A stretch of 64,000 bases of DNA, from positions 62,001 to 126,000 of the forward strand of contig NZ_JAGGLB010000029.1 of NCBI RefSeq assembly GCF_017874215.1, read 5' to 3'. The notes beneath the pieces are model-generated. The model had not been told where the DNA came from. It searched no databases and worked only from the letters and a program-made list of their open reading frames with translations. How positions within the stretch are numbered: position 1 is the stretch's first letter; each line of letters begins with the position of its first letter. The position numbers were made by a program, and so were the translations under genes. Positions 1-8,244 of the stretch are shown here, one piece after another. This DNA is from Paenibacillus eucommiae. Lineage in GTDB: Bacteria; Bacillota; Bacilli; Paenibacillales; NBRC-103111.

Positions 1-1
1 G

Positions 2-1858
2 GACGAACTGAAGGACGAGTTTATGGCGAACACCTCTCACGAGCTGCGCACGCCGCTGCATGGTATCGTGAATATTGCTGAGTCACTGCTGGAGGGTGTA
101 GCTGGGGCGCCTAATCAGGATCAGGCTAAACAGCTATCGATGATTGTGTCGACTGGCAGGCGGTTATCTTATCTGATCAATGATATTCTGGATTTCGCCA
201 AGCTTAAGAACAAGGACATGATTCTTAATCGCCAGGCTGTTGATCTTCCCTCTGTGGCCCAATCGGTGCTGGAAGTCATCGAGCATTTGTCTGGTATGAA
301 GGGAATTGTTCTGACACAGCAATGGCCGGACAATTTACCGCTGATTGACACAGACGAGGATAGACTCCGGCAGGTCTTATATAATTTGCTTGGTAATGCG
401 GTGAAGTTTACCCATAGAGGGGAGATTCGGGTTTTCGCGGAGGTTGGCGAGGGCTCAGTAACGATCTTCGTTTCAGATACAGGAATCGGCATTGCCAAGG
501 AGCGGTTCGAGGATATTTTCAAATCATTCGACACTGGCAGTGGTTTGGCCGAGCTTTCAAGTTACAGCGGAACTGGGCTCGGTTTGAGCATTACGAAGAA
601 ATTGGTAGAGCTGAACGAAGGTCAAATTAAGGTTGAATCGGAGCTGGGCAAGGGGTCGGTATTCCAAGTCACCCTCCCGGCTGCGAAATCAGCCGTACAG
701 CTAGATAGTGCGCAGAATAGGCGGGCAGCGGCTGTTACGATCAAGGAGACTGCTGTTGCGGTAGAGAGTGTTAAGTCTGCGCCCTCTCCCGCGGCTGCGA
801 ATGATTTCACGGTGATGGTTGTAGATGACGACCCGGTTAATCTTCAAGTATTGATTAATTTATTGTCGATGGAAGGCTACACAGTGATAGCCGTTAATAG
901 TGGAGCGGATGCGCTCCAAGAATTGGCGGGCAACTTCCGGATTGACCTGGTAATTACAGACTGGATGATGCCGGCAATGTCTGGCATTGAGCTGTGCCGG
1001 GAAATCCGTCAGCGTCGTCCGCTGTCGGAGCTGCCGCTGCTTATGCTGACAGCGAGAAGTCAGATGGAGGATATCCAAACCGGATTCAGTGTGGGCGTGA
1101 ACGATTTTCTAAGCAAGCCAGTAGAGGCTGGTGTGCTCAGGGCGCGTGTGCGTACACTGCTAGAGCTGCGTAAATCCGTGCAGTCAGCGATCCGGTCAGA
1201 GATGGCCTTCCTGCAGGCCCAGATTAAGCCCCATTTTCTATATAACGCTTTGAATACGATGATTGCTATATGTCCCACAGATCCGGAAAAAGCGACAGAG
1301 CTGCTGATGGAACTCAGCCGTTATTTGCGCAGCAGCTTCGATTTTCATAACCGAGCCCAATTCGTTTCCCTGGATAAGGAGCTGGAACTGGTCCGTTCCT
1401 ATATGGCGCTGGAGCAAGCCCGCTTCGGTGAACGTCTGAAAATAAGCTATGAAATAAGCACCCATCTACAGGGATTAATCCCGCCGCTCAGTATTCAGCC
1501 CATTGTCGAGAATGCGGTTAGACACGGTGTGATGCAAAAATCAGCCGGAGGGACAATCAGGCTGATGATTAAGAAAGAGGGCAACGCACTAAAAATTTCT
1601 GTAACTGACGATGGTATAGGGATGAAGATAGAATATGTGAATGGGCTTTTGTCTGAAGATTCGAATACTCGTGGTGTCGGTCTGGTGAATATTCACAGGA
1701 GGCTGCTGACGCTGTACGGAAAGGGAGTTCAAATTTCGAGTGAATGGAAGCAGGGGACGACCGTTTCTTTTGAGGTGCCTCAAGCGCAAATTGGCGGTAT
1801 GGCACAGAAGTGGCGGGGAGCCGTTAGTTTGCAAGAAGCTGTGGAGAGGAGAGGGTGA
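2..1858 (+). CDS. Hybrid sensor histidine kinase with two kinase cores (5' end outside window)
   Basis: The frame is open from base 2, so the N-terminal sensor lies to the left. Visible order: HisKA phosphoacceptor (SHELRTPLHG, about residue 13), HATPase with N box (LLGNAVKFT), G1 (DTGIGI) and G2 (GTGLGLSI) to about 225, a receiver domain at about 265-385 (phosphorylatable Asp in DLVITDWMMP), then a second LytS-type His_kinase (QIKPHFLYN) and a second ATPase (IQPIVENAVRHG, DDGIGM). It should autophosphorylate and pass phosphate through its own receiver to the regulator encoded directly downstream. Such kinases commonly carry a 7TM sensor in Paenibacillus, but that part is not visible here. 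The stop overlaps or abuts the next start, which implies translational coupling. The domain call is firm; the signal is unknown. Confidence 0.92.
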   Translation, partial: DELKDEFMANTSHELRTPLHGIVNIAESLLEGVAGAPNQDQAKQLSMIVSTGRRLSYLINDILDFAKLKNKDMILNRQAVDLPSVAQSVLEVIEHLSGMKGIVLTQQWPDNLPLIDTDEDRLRQVLYNLLGNAVKFTHRGEIRVFAEVGEGSVTIFVSDTGIGIAKERFEDIFKSFDTGSGLAELSSYSGTGLGLSITKKLVELNEGQIKVESELGKGSVFQVTLPAAKSAVQLDSAQNRRAAAVTIKETAVAVESVKSAPSPAAANDFTVMVVDDDPVNLQVLINLLSMEGYTVIAVNSGADALQELAGNFRIDLVITDWMMPAMSGIELCREIRQRRPLSELPLLMLTARSQMEDIQTGFSVGVNDFLSKPVEAGVLRARVRTLLELRKSVQSAIRSEMAFLQAQIKPHFLYNALNTMIAICPTDPEKATELLMELSRYLRSSFDFHNRAQFVSLDKELELVRSYMALEQARFGERLKISYEISTHLQGLIPPLSIQPIVENAVRHGVMQKSAGGTIRLMIKKEGNALKISVTDDGIGMKIEYVNGLLSEDSNTRGVGLVNIHRRLLTLYGKGVQISSEWKQGTTVSFEVPQAQIGGMAQKWRGAVSLQEAVERRG

Positions 1859-1860
1859 GC

Positions 1861-2994
1861 ATGAACATTATTTTAATTGATGATGAGGAGCCGGCTCTGG
1901 TGCATTTGGAACGGCTGCTCAAAACCGACGGTCGTGTTCAGATCGCAGGCAAGTATACATCCGCTCAGGAAGGGCTGGATCATCTTGCTCGAGAGAGGGT
2001 TGATATTGTATTTCTGGACATCGGGATGCCGGAAATGAATGGCATTGAGGCGGGCGAACGAATTCAACAGATAGACAGCAGTATACGAATTGTGTATATA
2101 ACGGCCTACTCTAACTATGCGATAGAAGCATTCGAGCTGCACGCCCTTGATTACTTATTAAAGCCAGTCGATACGGCGCGTATGACCAAAACGTTGGACC
2201 GGATCGAGGAATATGCCAAGCTGTCAGACAAAGGATTGAAAGAAAATAGGGAGGAGGTCGTAGCGGTCCGCTGCTTTAAGCGTCTTGAGCTTGTTGGAGA
2301 CCCCGGTTCCCGGGAAAAATTAAAATGGAGGACGATGAAAGCACAGGAGCTTTTTGCTTATTTGCTCCATCTGGGGGGACAACGGGTGAATAAGGATCGG
2401 CTGATTGAAACGCTTTGGCCGGATGCCGAACAAGACAAGGCGGTTACGTATCTTCACCATTCTGTCTCCCGAGTCCGGAAGCTGTTGAAGGAGTGGGGAG
2501 GATTAGTGACGATCGAATATGCGGATGACAGCTATGGCCTCTATCAAGAAGCTATTCTTACGGATGTGCAGCTATTTGAACGGGAACTCTCGCAGCAACC
2601 TTATAACTTTAGAGACAAATGGAACCACTATGAGCAGATTTTGCTGCTGTATCGCGGTGACTATCTGGAGGACCACGATTATGAATGGGCAAAGCCGAGA
2701 AGGAGTGCGCTGCTGGAGCGCTATCTGCATCTGGTGACTGCCATGGCCAGGCACGAAATGGAGGATGGCCGGGAACGCTCAGCAGCAAAGCGGCTTCTCG
2801 AGGCACAGGAAAGAGATCCATACTCAGAGGAGGTATGCCGGCTTTTGTTAACAGCATACAGCATGTTGAATGATTATACTGCGATTCAGCGCAGCTTCGA
2901 GTCCTTCACGGAGCTCCTTCAAAGAGAGCTGGGGGTTGAACCGGACAACCGGACCAAAGAGGTGTACGAGGAGCTCATGAAGCGGCGGATGTGA
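1861..2994 (+). CDS. Response regulator with SARP/BTAD output domain
   Basis: The N-terminal receiver (about residues 1-120) has the acidic IDDEEP start, the phosphorylation Asp in FLDIGMPE and the conserved Lys in LLKP. It is followed by an OmpR-like winged helix (about 145-230, with LWPDAEQDKAV) and an alpha-helical BTAD/TPR-like C-terminus (about 230-375). This is the layout of SARP-type regulators. I chose the ATG at 1861 because AGGAGAGG ends six bases upstream; a GTG at 1855 overlapping the kinase stop is also open. Its position directly behind the hybrid kinase makes it the likely partner. Target genes are not evident. Confidence 0.9.
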   Translation: MNIILIDDEEPALVHLERLLKTDGRVQIAGKYTSAQEGLDHLARERVDIVFLDIGMPEMNGIEAGERIQQIDSSIRIVYITAYSNYAIEAFELHALDYLLKPVDTARMTKTLDRIEEYAKLSDKGLKENREEVVAVRCFKRLELVGDPGSREKLKWRTMKAQELFAYLLHLGGQRVNKDRLIETLWPDAEQDKAVTYLHHSVSRVRKLLKEWGGLVTIEYADDSYGLYQEAILTDVQLFERELSQQPYNFRDKWNHYEQILLLYRGDYLEDHDYEWAKPRRSALLERYLHLVTAMARHEMEDGRERSAAKRLLEAQERDPYSEEVCRLLLTAYSMLNDYTAIQRSFESFTELLQRELGVEPDNRTKEVYEELMKRRM

Positions 2995-3171
2995 CATCAG
3001 AACGCATGTGGCCAAAAATAGGGGCGTTGTATTGATGTTTTTCATCACTACATGATCTGCCATCACGAACCCAGTCTTTCACCGCACCCTTAAGCGGTTG
3101 ATGGGCTTTTTGTGTTGGCTGCGGCATCAGGCTGTAGTTCTGAGAATTAGAACTATGTTTAGAACCGGTAT

Positions 3172-3256
3172 AGAGGAGGTTGCTATAATGGGGTTATGCT
3201 GAAAGCTGATTCTGAAGGAGGCACCTTAAATGAAGCCGGAATTTTTACAATGTTAA
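3172..3256 (+). promoter_or_regulatory. Leader with TATAAT box and overlapping mini-ORFs before the lone receiver gene
   Basis: A TATAAT lies at 3184-3189. GAGGAGG at 3173 precedes an ATG at 3188 that opens only a four-codon ORF ending in a TGA overlapping the ATG at 3196. A second strong site, GAAGGAGG, precedes an ATG at 3230 that opens an eight-codon ORF whose TAA (3254-3256) overlaps the ATG at 3250, the likely receiver start. The best ribosome sites therefore serve mini-ORFs. Translational coupling is an inference. Confidence 0.4.
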
Positions 3257-3633
3257 GGGTCATGCTGATCCAAGGCGAAGAGTTGGTGCTGGAAGAGCTA
3301 GCGGCACTGCTTCACAAGATCGGCGGGATCGAAATCGTGGGCCAATACGGCAATGCGCTTAGGGCCTTGGAGACGATGGAAAGCCCGGCAGCGCCGGCTA
3401 TAGATTTGGTTTTTCTCGACATTATGATGCCTGGAATCGATGGTCTTTCGGCTGCAAGGTATTTCAAGAAGCGGGACGAGCGGATTGAGATTGTGTTCGT
3501 CACTGCATACCCGCAATTTTCAATTGACGCTTTTGAGCTTCAGGCACTGGACTACTTATTGAGGCCCATAAACAGGGAACGGTTGGAGAAAATGCTGGAA
3601 CGAGTTAAATACAAATGGAATAAGCGGCAATAA
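3250..3633 (+). CDS. Stand-alone receiver-domain protein with atypical active site
   Basis: This is a single receiver of about 127 residues with no output domain. The phosphorylation Asp is present (VFLDIMMPG), as is the switch Thr (FVTAYP). However, the acidic pair normally seen as DDE after the first strand reads QGE (MLIQGEE), and the conserved Lys of the KP motif is Arg (YLLRPI). The fold resembles LytR/AgrA-type receivers. The frame is open back to the ATG at 3196, but the receiver begins naturally at 3250. It lies downstream of the SARP-type system with a 250-base gap, so it may act as a phosphate sink or a protein-binding domain. The receiver call is firm; function is unknown. Confidence 0.78.
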   Translation: MLRVMLIQGEELVLEELAALLHKIGGIEIVGQYGNALRALETMESPAAPAIDLVFLDIMMPGIDGLSAARYFKKRDERIEIVFVTAYPQFSIDAFELQALDYLLRPINRERLEKMLERVKYKWNKRQ

Positions 3634-3661
3634 GCAACGCATGGTAAGCAAAGCAAGGTTC

Positions 3662-4204
3662 TTAGACGGCCTTCTTGCTCTCGCGGGGCCACAAGGTGTA
3701 GCTAAAGCTGATGAGAAAATCGATGCCAAGCACAACCGACCACAGCTGGATGGTTTTCAGTAATGGAAGAGTACGGGGCCCATCGCCTACCAGCACAATT
3801 AATACATACAGGAAAGCGCAGCCTATAGCCCAGGCAAGAAGATGATGGAGCCAGCCTATGCGTTCATGACGGGCATGCATGCGGCCGGATTTAGGCTTTG
3901 GTGTTGGAGCGGGACCACCGGCAAAACGGTGGGCGAACCGTTGATCAGCCCATTTGATCATGCGGTGGCCAAAGGCGATCGAAACGCCGATATAGATGGC
4001 AGCAAGGGAATGGACGAATGTAGCCTCTGCACCTCTCCTTAAATCAATCCCTGTAGCAATAAGAAGCACCAGATCAATAATTGGCGTGCAAAGTAAGAGG
4101 ATTGTGCCTACTTTTTTGAGTTTGAGTATATAACGGCATACAAGGCCGGCAAGGATAAAAAGCCAAAATGCAATTTCACAGCTGATGATGAGTGTCACGA
4201 TCAA
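3662..4204 (-). CDS. Multi-pass membrane protein of unknown function
   Basis: This 180-residue protein has four or five hydrophobic segments: two near the N-terminus (LIISCEIAFWLFILAGLVC and the following stretch), one around residue 80, and two in the C-terminal half. A positively charged loop with PTPKPKSGR lies between them. The start is a TTG at 4204, preceded by AAGGGGGG about five bases upstream; a GTG two codons later is possible. It is transcribed divergently from the TetR gene across about 100 bases that contain repeated operator-like sequence, so it is probably that regulator's target. It resembles small Bacillales membrane proteins of the YmcC kind, but this is a weak recollection. 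Confidence 0.75.
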   Translation of the reverse strand: MIVTLIISCEIAFWLFILAGLVCRYILKLKKVGTILLLCTPIIDLVLLIATGIDLRRGAEATFVHSLAAIYIGVSIAFGHRMIKWADQRFAHRFAGGPAPTPKPKSGRMHARHERIGWLHHLLAWAIGCAFLYVLIVLVGDGPRTLPLLKTIQLWSVVLGIDFLISFSYTLWPRESKKAV

Positions 4205-4226
4205 GTTGAAGCCCCCCTTTTTTTTT

Positions 4227-4306
4227 TGAAAGTACAGTTGTATTAAATAAAAGCTTTTTTATTATAACACAGTTGTATTATAAAACAAGAGTGCTATAAT
4301 ACAGCT
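4227..4306 (+). promoter_or_regulatory. TetR operator repeats and promoter of a probably leaderless TetR transcript
   Basis: ACAGTTGTATTA occurs as a direct repeat at 4234-4245 and 4269-4280, and TAATACAG (4297-4304) is a partial inverted copy. A promoter overlaps them: TTGTAT (4273-4278), 16-base spacer, TATAAT (4295-4300). The TetR ATG at 4307 is only six bases after the -10 box and has no ribosome site. Autoregulation and control of the divergent membrane gene are inferred. Confidence 0.6.
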
Positions 4307-4900
4307 ATGCCTAAAATAGTGGATCATAACCAACGAAGAGAACAAATAGCGGAAGCAGTTTGGCGCATTATACGCCGTGATGGACTGGAAGCCGTATCGG
4401 TACGCAGTGTCGCCAATGAAGCTGGTATATCACTCGGCTCGCTGCGGCATTACTTTGATACGCAGTCTGAGCTGCTTGCTTTTTCCATGCGGCTTATGTC
4501 TGAGCGGGTTAATTACCGTATCAAGAATCTTCCGTTTAGTGGAGACCCCCGCCATGATATCGGGCTCGTAATTAGCGAATTATTGCCACTTAACGGAGAG
4601 ACACTTGCTGAGTCTGAAGTGTGGCTGGCCTTCATGGGGAAGACCATTACCGATGAGACCTTGCGGACATTGGGCAGGGAAGTTCATGATGAGCTTTATG
4701 CAGGGTTTAGAAGCGTAATCGATCTTCTCATTCAGAAGAAGATGACCAAAGAGGGCATTGATGCCGAATATGAAGCAAAGCGGCTGCATGCTCTTGTTGA
4801 TGGTCTGGTTGTACATCATGTCAACTTTCCGGAAAGGGTACCTAAAGATGATTTAATGCGGATAGTCCTGGCGCATTTAGACAGCTTCATCATTGAATAG
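4307..4900 (+). CDS. TetR/AcrR-family transcriptional regulator
   Basis: This 197-residue protein has an N-terminal helix-turn-helix of TetR type: RREQIAEAVWRIIRRDG, then AVSVRSVANEAGIS and LGSLRHYFDTQSELL at about residues 10-55. An all-helical ligand/dimer domain follows. Length and layout fit the family. It should repress its divergent neighbour and itself through the repeats in the shared intergenic region. The ATG lies directly after a TATAAT box, so the message is probably leaderless. The ligand is unknown. Confidence 0.9.
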   Translation: MPKIVDHNQRREQIAEAVWRIIRRDGLEAVSVRSVANEAGISLGSLRHYFDTQSELLAFSMRLMSERVNYRIKNLPFSGDPRHDIGLVISELLPLNGETLAESEVWLAFMGKTITDETLRTLGREVHDELYAGFRSVIDLLIQKKMTKEGIDAEYEAKRLHALVDGLVVHHVNFPERVPKDDLMRIVLAHLDSFIIE

Positions 4901-4989
4901 ACTTCTATATTGCCGTCTGGAGCAAAGCCTTAAGATTCAAATCTGCCTTTGCAGGGTAAAGGATTAGAGCAAAGGAGGCAGATATAAAG

Positions 4990-5784
4990 ATGAGTGTTAA
5001 ACAAAATCTTGAGCAGCTGAAAAAGCGTGAGTTCTCCCCTGAGCAGCATGTGTTGACTATCTATTTGGAAATACCGGCCGAGAGAGGCCAGCAAGCAACC
5101 TGGAAAATCCGCTGTAAGAATGGAATGAACCATCTGATCGAATATGCCCAAGCGGAGGGTGCGGACGATCAAGTCAAACAGCTTACTAAGCTGCAGACAC
5201 TTTTGGAGCAGACGCTAGAAGCCAATCGCGAGAATTTGAAGAACGGTTTACTTATTATTGCTTGTCCTACTAATGGAATTATGCTGTTGGAAAATTTGCA
5301 AATACCACTGCCGAATGCATTTTATTGGTCAGCACGTCCCCAATTGGACGAGCTTGAGGCAGCACTTGCCCAGCACCCTGCAGCAGGAATCGTGCTGATT
5401 GGAAGTGAGAGTGTCACTGTGTTAGATACCTCCCATGGGCAAATTAAACGGGAATGGAATTACATTTGGGACTCCGATCAAGAGGACTGGAAGCAGTATC
5501 AAGGTCTTTCTTACGGAAACCGGGAAGCTTCGGGAGCCAGCCACAAGGATCAATTCGACAAACGGTACGAGGCCAATCAACAACGGTGGTTAAAGCGCCT
5601 GGGTCCTATCCTGCTGCGCCATAACCAGCGAAATGAGTGGGAGGAAATCGTATTGAGCGGCGAACCTGGCCTAACCTCGGAAATGGCAAAGGAATTAAAC
5701 GGTAAGAAGCCGCTAGTCCTGCCAAAAAATTTAAAGGGTATGCCAAATCATCAAGTCCTAAAGGAAGTTTACGCCAGCCTCTAG
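4990..5784 (+). CDS. VLRF1-type aeRF1 release-factor-like protein
   Basis: This 264-residue soluble protein follows AAAGGAGG at good spacing. It resembles the bacterial Vms1-like release-factor family, in which an eRF1-like domain is thought to hydrolyse peptidyl-tRNA on stalled ribosomes. The supporting stretch is about residues 175-205 (GLSYGNREASGASHKD, then QFDKRYEANQQRWLKRL), which matches the glycine-rich loop followed by a helix with conserved RxxxN that I associate with that family. The early VLTIYLEIP strand also fits. It stands alone and is followed by a strong terminator. Family membership is moderately sure; the biochemical role is by family only. Confidence 0.65.
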   Translation: MSVKQNLEQLKKREFSPEQHVLTIYLEIPAERGQQATWKIRCKNGMNHLIEYAQAEGADDQVKQLTKLQTLLEQTLEANRENLKNGLLIIACPTNGIMLLENLQIPLPNAFYWSARPQLDELEAALAQHPAAGIVLIGSESVTVLDTSHGQIKREWNYIWDSDQEDWKQYQGLSYGNREASGASHKDQFDKRYEANQQRWLKRLGPILLRHNQRNEWEEIVLSGEPGLTSEMAKELNGKKPLVLPKNLKGMPNHQVLKEVYASL

Positions 5785-5819
5785 ACTTACAGGTGAGAGC
5801 ATCGAGATATTCTAGAAAG

Positions 5820-5864
5820 GCTGTACGCTAAAGCAGTAAATCTGCTAAGGTGTACAGCTTTTTT
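5820..5864 (+). terminator. Rho-independent terminator after the VLRF1-type gene
   Basis: GCTGTAC (5820-5826) pairs with GTACAGC (5852-5858). An inner GCAG/CTGC stem and six T's follow. A group II intron fragment begins immediately after it. Confidence 0.85.
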
Positions 5865-5865
5865 A

Positions 5866-6226
5866 GTGAGGCGTGCCCAGAGCACGCATCTTCTAGCCGG
5901 TGAAAGTCCGGTCGCGGGAGGGGCCAAGCCCCCGCGTAGCTAGGATACTTGCGTATGGAGAAATCTGTGCGTAAAAGCGTATCGACGAAAGAACCTGTCA
6001 GAGATAGGGCGAGCGACATGCCAGGCCGTAACATCAAGTGAATCCTGCCGCATCGTCAAAAAAGACCTGAAAAGGACAAGAGAGAGTCGAGCCTCGATGT
6101 GTTAGGCGAAGACCATGGAACGCGTGAAGCCATTGGAAGTGCAGCGCGGAAGAACTCTCCGGTGTAGAGGGATCGACATGTTGGGAAAGTTGTGCTTGGA
6201 ACTAGGGAGACCCTAACCCGCACGAG
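5866..6226 (+). mobile_element. Group II intron 5' ribozyme fragment (truncated)
   Basis: The segment begins directly after the terminator's T-run and is rich in short stems: GCGTGC/GCACGC at 5871-5887, AGCCGGTGAAAGTCCGG (a layout typical of intron domain I), and GGGAGG with paired CCCCCG. Its last part (TCGAGCCTCGATGTGTTAGG, then GGAACTAGGGAGACCCTA) matches what I remember of the stretch that precedes intron-encoded reverse transcriptases in Bacillales. No reverse transcriptase follows; an IS element occupies the position. Insertion just after a terminator stem is a known habit of class C introns. The intron call is from pattern memory, not alignment. Confidence 0.62.
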
Positions 6227-6234
6227 TTTTTTTT

Positions 6235-6259
6235 CTACGACAGCATGATTAACTAGCAA
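6235..6259 (+). repeat. IS left terminal inverted repeat
   Basis: The sequence begins CTACGACAGCAT and pairs with the reverse complement of 7949-7973; about 22 of 25 positions agree. Confidence 0.85.
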
Positions 6260-6318
6260 GTATTTCCGATTTTATGTCGAATAGATAAGGATCAAGAATG
6301 TGATCGGAGTGGATCCTT

Positions 6319-7905
6319 ATGTTTCCTAAAAATCGGTTAGGCGCTGCACCTAAAGTGTACTTTAGACCGGAATTTCGTCATTGCCCACATTGTGAAAGTA
6401 AACTGCGTCGTTCCCATACAGCATGGGAGAAAAAAATTGTGACATTAAAGCAAGGCGTTATTCATGCTTGGAATGTAGCCTACGCTTGTCAGAATCCGGA
6501 TTGTTCATATTGTGGTGTTGCGTATAAGTCGGCAGAGGCCGAGATGCTGAGCATGAAGCATTCCTCTTATGGTTATGATGTGCTCTGCCTCGTTGGCGAA
6601 CTGCGGTTCAAGCAGCATAGAACCGTAAAAGAAATTGCCGATGCATTAAACGAACGCGGAATTCTAACGAGCGAACGAAATGCTCAAAATTTATACGATC
6701 GCTATCAAACCCTACTCGCCGCCAGTCTCGATGATCACGTCAAAAAGATATTAGCGGAGATCACTGAACAAAACGGAGGCATTATCCTCTCGATGGATGG
6801 TGTTCAACCCGAAAAAGGAAACGAAACCATCTATGTCATTCGCGAAGTATTCAGTGGCACCGTTCTTGCCGCTCAAAATATGAAGAGCGGAACAGCAACA
6901 GAACTGAAAACGCTGATTGAACCGATCATCGAACTGGGCTACCCCATCGTAGGCATTGTCAGTGATGGCCAGCAGTCGATTCGATTGGCGTTTGAAACCT
7001 TATTGCCCGATGTGCCTTATCAATACTGTCAATATCACTATTTAAAAGACATTGCCAAACCAGTCGTGGATGCGGATCGCAAATTGAAGAAGGAACTCAA
7101 AAAAAGCATGCGCGGCATTCGGAATATTGAACGTAAAATTGAACAGGCAGAGACAAGAGTGGGCGACATGGAATCAGAGCAATCTCTGGGAGAAGCAGCG
7201 GCAATGAAATCACCAGGAGTCACCGAAGCGCAGATTGCTAAGGGATATGTAACCGCAGTCCGTGCTTTACTTTTAGAAGATGGAGATCCGCCACTCGAAT
7301 TGCCTGGATTGCTCATTTATGAGCGTGCGCAAGTGATTCAAGCATCGCTACAACGGTGTTTGGATAAAAAAAGAGCCCAATTTACTCCAAAGTTTAATGG
7401 TAATATTTAGTAAATTAGGTTTTTTAAGTAATGTTGTGAATCCGTATCTCGACTAATGGAACCGATCCAACATATTGCGACATTGTTAACACCGGAGGTG
7501 GACAAGAGTAGTGAAACGGTCGTATGGGAAATGAAGGCGCTGCTGGCATGGGTAAAACAAACCTACACCAAAGAAAGCGATGTACTAATGGTCGATAATT
7601 TATTCTGTTACTCCAAAGGGTTTTGGAAAGGACTTTTCACTTGTTATGATCATTACTACATTCCTCGAACAAATAATGGACTGGAACAATTTTTTCGACA
7701 GACGAAAGCTTGTCATCGACGGATTACAGACTTACGTAATTGGAATACGTACATCATTCGTAATGGAGAGATGATTGTATTAGTAAACGATGCGCTTCGT
7801 CAAGAACACCTCATCTCGCGTCTGCGATCGATTTCCTATGATGCCTACAAGGTGCGGAAGATTAAATGGGATCAACGGTTATCCAGTGTCATTCAGCGTA
7901 AATAA
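6319..7905 (+). pseudogene. Broken DDE-type IS transposase
   Basis: The first part (6319-7410) has an N-terminal zinc-finger-like region (CPHCESKL, CQNPDCSYCG) and two candidate catalytic Asp strands (ILSMDGVQPE and VSDGQQS). A helical stretch follows. The reading frame is then closed by three in-frame stops between 7408 and 7431. The second part (7456-7905) is in the same frame and carries the C-terminal catalytic region (RTNNGLEQFFRQTK, with the third acidic residue). A phrase reading VVNPYLD in another frame just before 7456 suggests small indels as well as stops. A GGATCCTT and ATG start lies at 6319. The protein is inactive as it stands. Confidence 0.85.
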
Positions 7906-7948
7906 CCGCAATCCCGATAAATACCTGAACGACTTGGAGTGAGTTAAA

Positions 7949-7973
7949 TTGTTAGTCAATTATGCTGTCGTAG
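7949..7973 (-). repeat. IS right terminal inverted repeat
   Basis: The reverse complement reads CTACGACAGCAT at its outer end and matches the left end at 6235-6259 with about three mismatches. Seven T's follow. Confidence 0.85.
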
Positions 7974-7980
7974 TTTTTTT

Positions 7981-8244
7981 GCGGTTCTGTCAGTTGTTAA
8001 GTTTGATGATATGGATGAGGTCATTACCAATTGGTATGTGTAGACCGTACAGGATCACCGACAATTAAAATGTGAATGCGTCAGGACAGTGGAGTAAGCT
8101 GATCGGACGATAAATTGGAAATATCCAAGCATGAAGGACTAACACAACCAAAAGTAAAAGGCTCTATGCAGGACGTGTGGCAGAAATGAGTCTCTAGTCC
8201 AATGAGTCCATTTTGACACGTAATAATTCTCGAATACAAGAACC
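7981..8244. other. Non-coding remnant right of the IS
   Basis: No intact gene is present. The first bases read GCGGTTCTG, which could be the 3' half of a group II intron domain V, but the rest does not confirm this. A short plus-strand frame (VVKFDDMDEVITNW, closed by stops) looks like decayed coding DNA that I cannot name. Confidence 0.35.

Larger units (their letters stand above)
6235..7973 (+). mobile_element. Insertion sequence with 25-bp terminal inverted repeats
   Basis: The left end (6235-6259) starts CTACGACAGCAT, and its imperfect reverse complement ends the element at 7949-7973, with about three mismatches in 25. Runs of eight T's (6227-6234) and seven T's (7974-7980) flank it, consistent with a target duplication inside a T-run. 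The single transposase frame is broken, so the element is probably immobile unless helped in trans. I could not assign an IS family. Confidence 0.85.

Noticed and set aside
7981..8010. Possible group II intron domain V remnant (GCGGTTCTG)
   Set aside because: Only a few bases fit and the pairing 5' half is missing, so it cannot be claimed.
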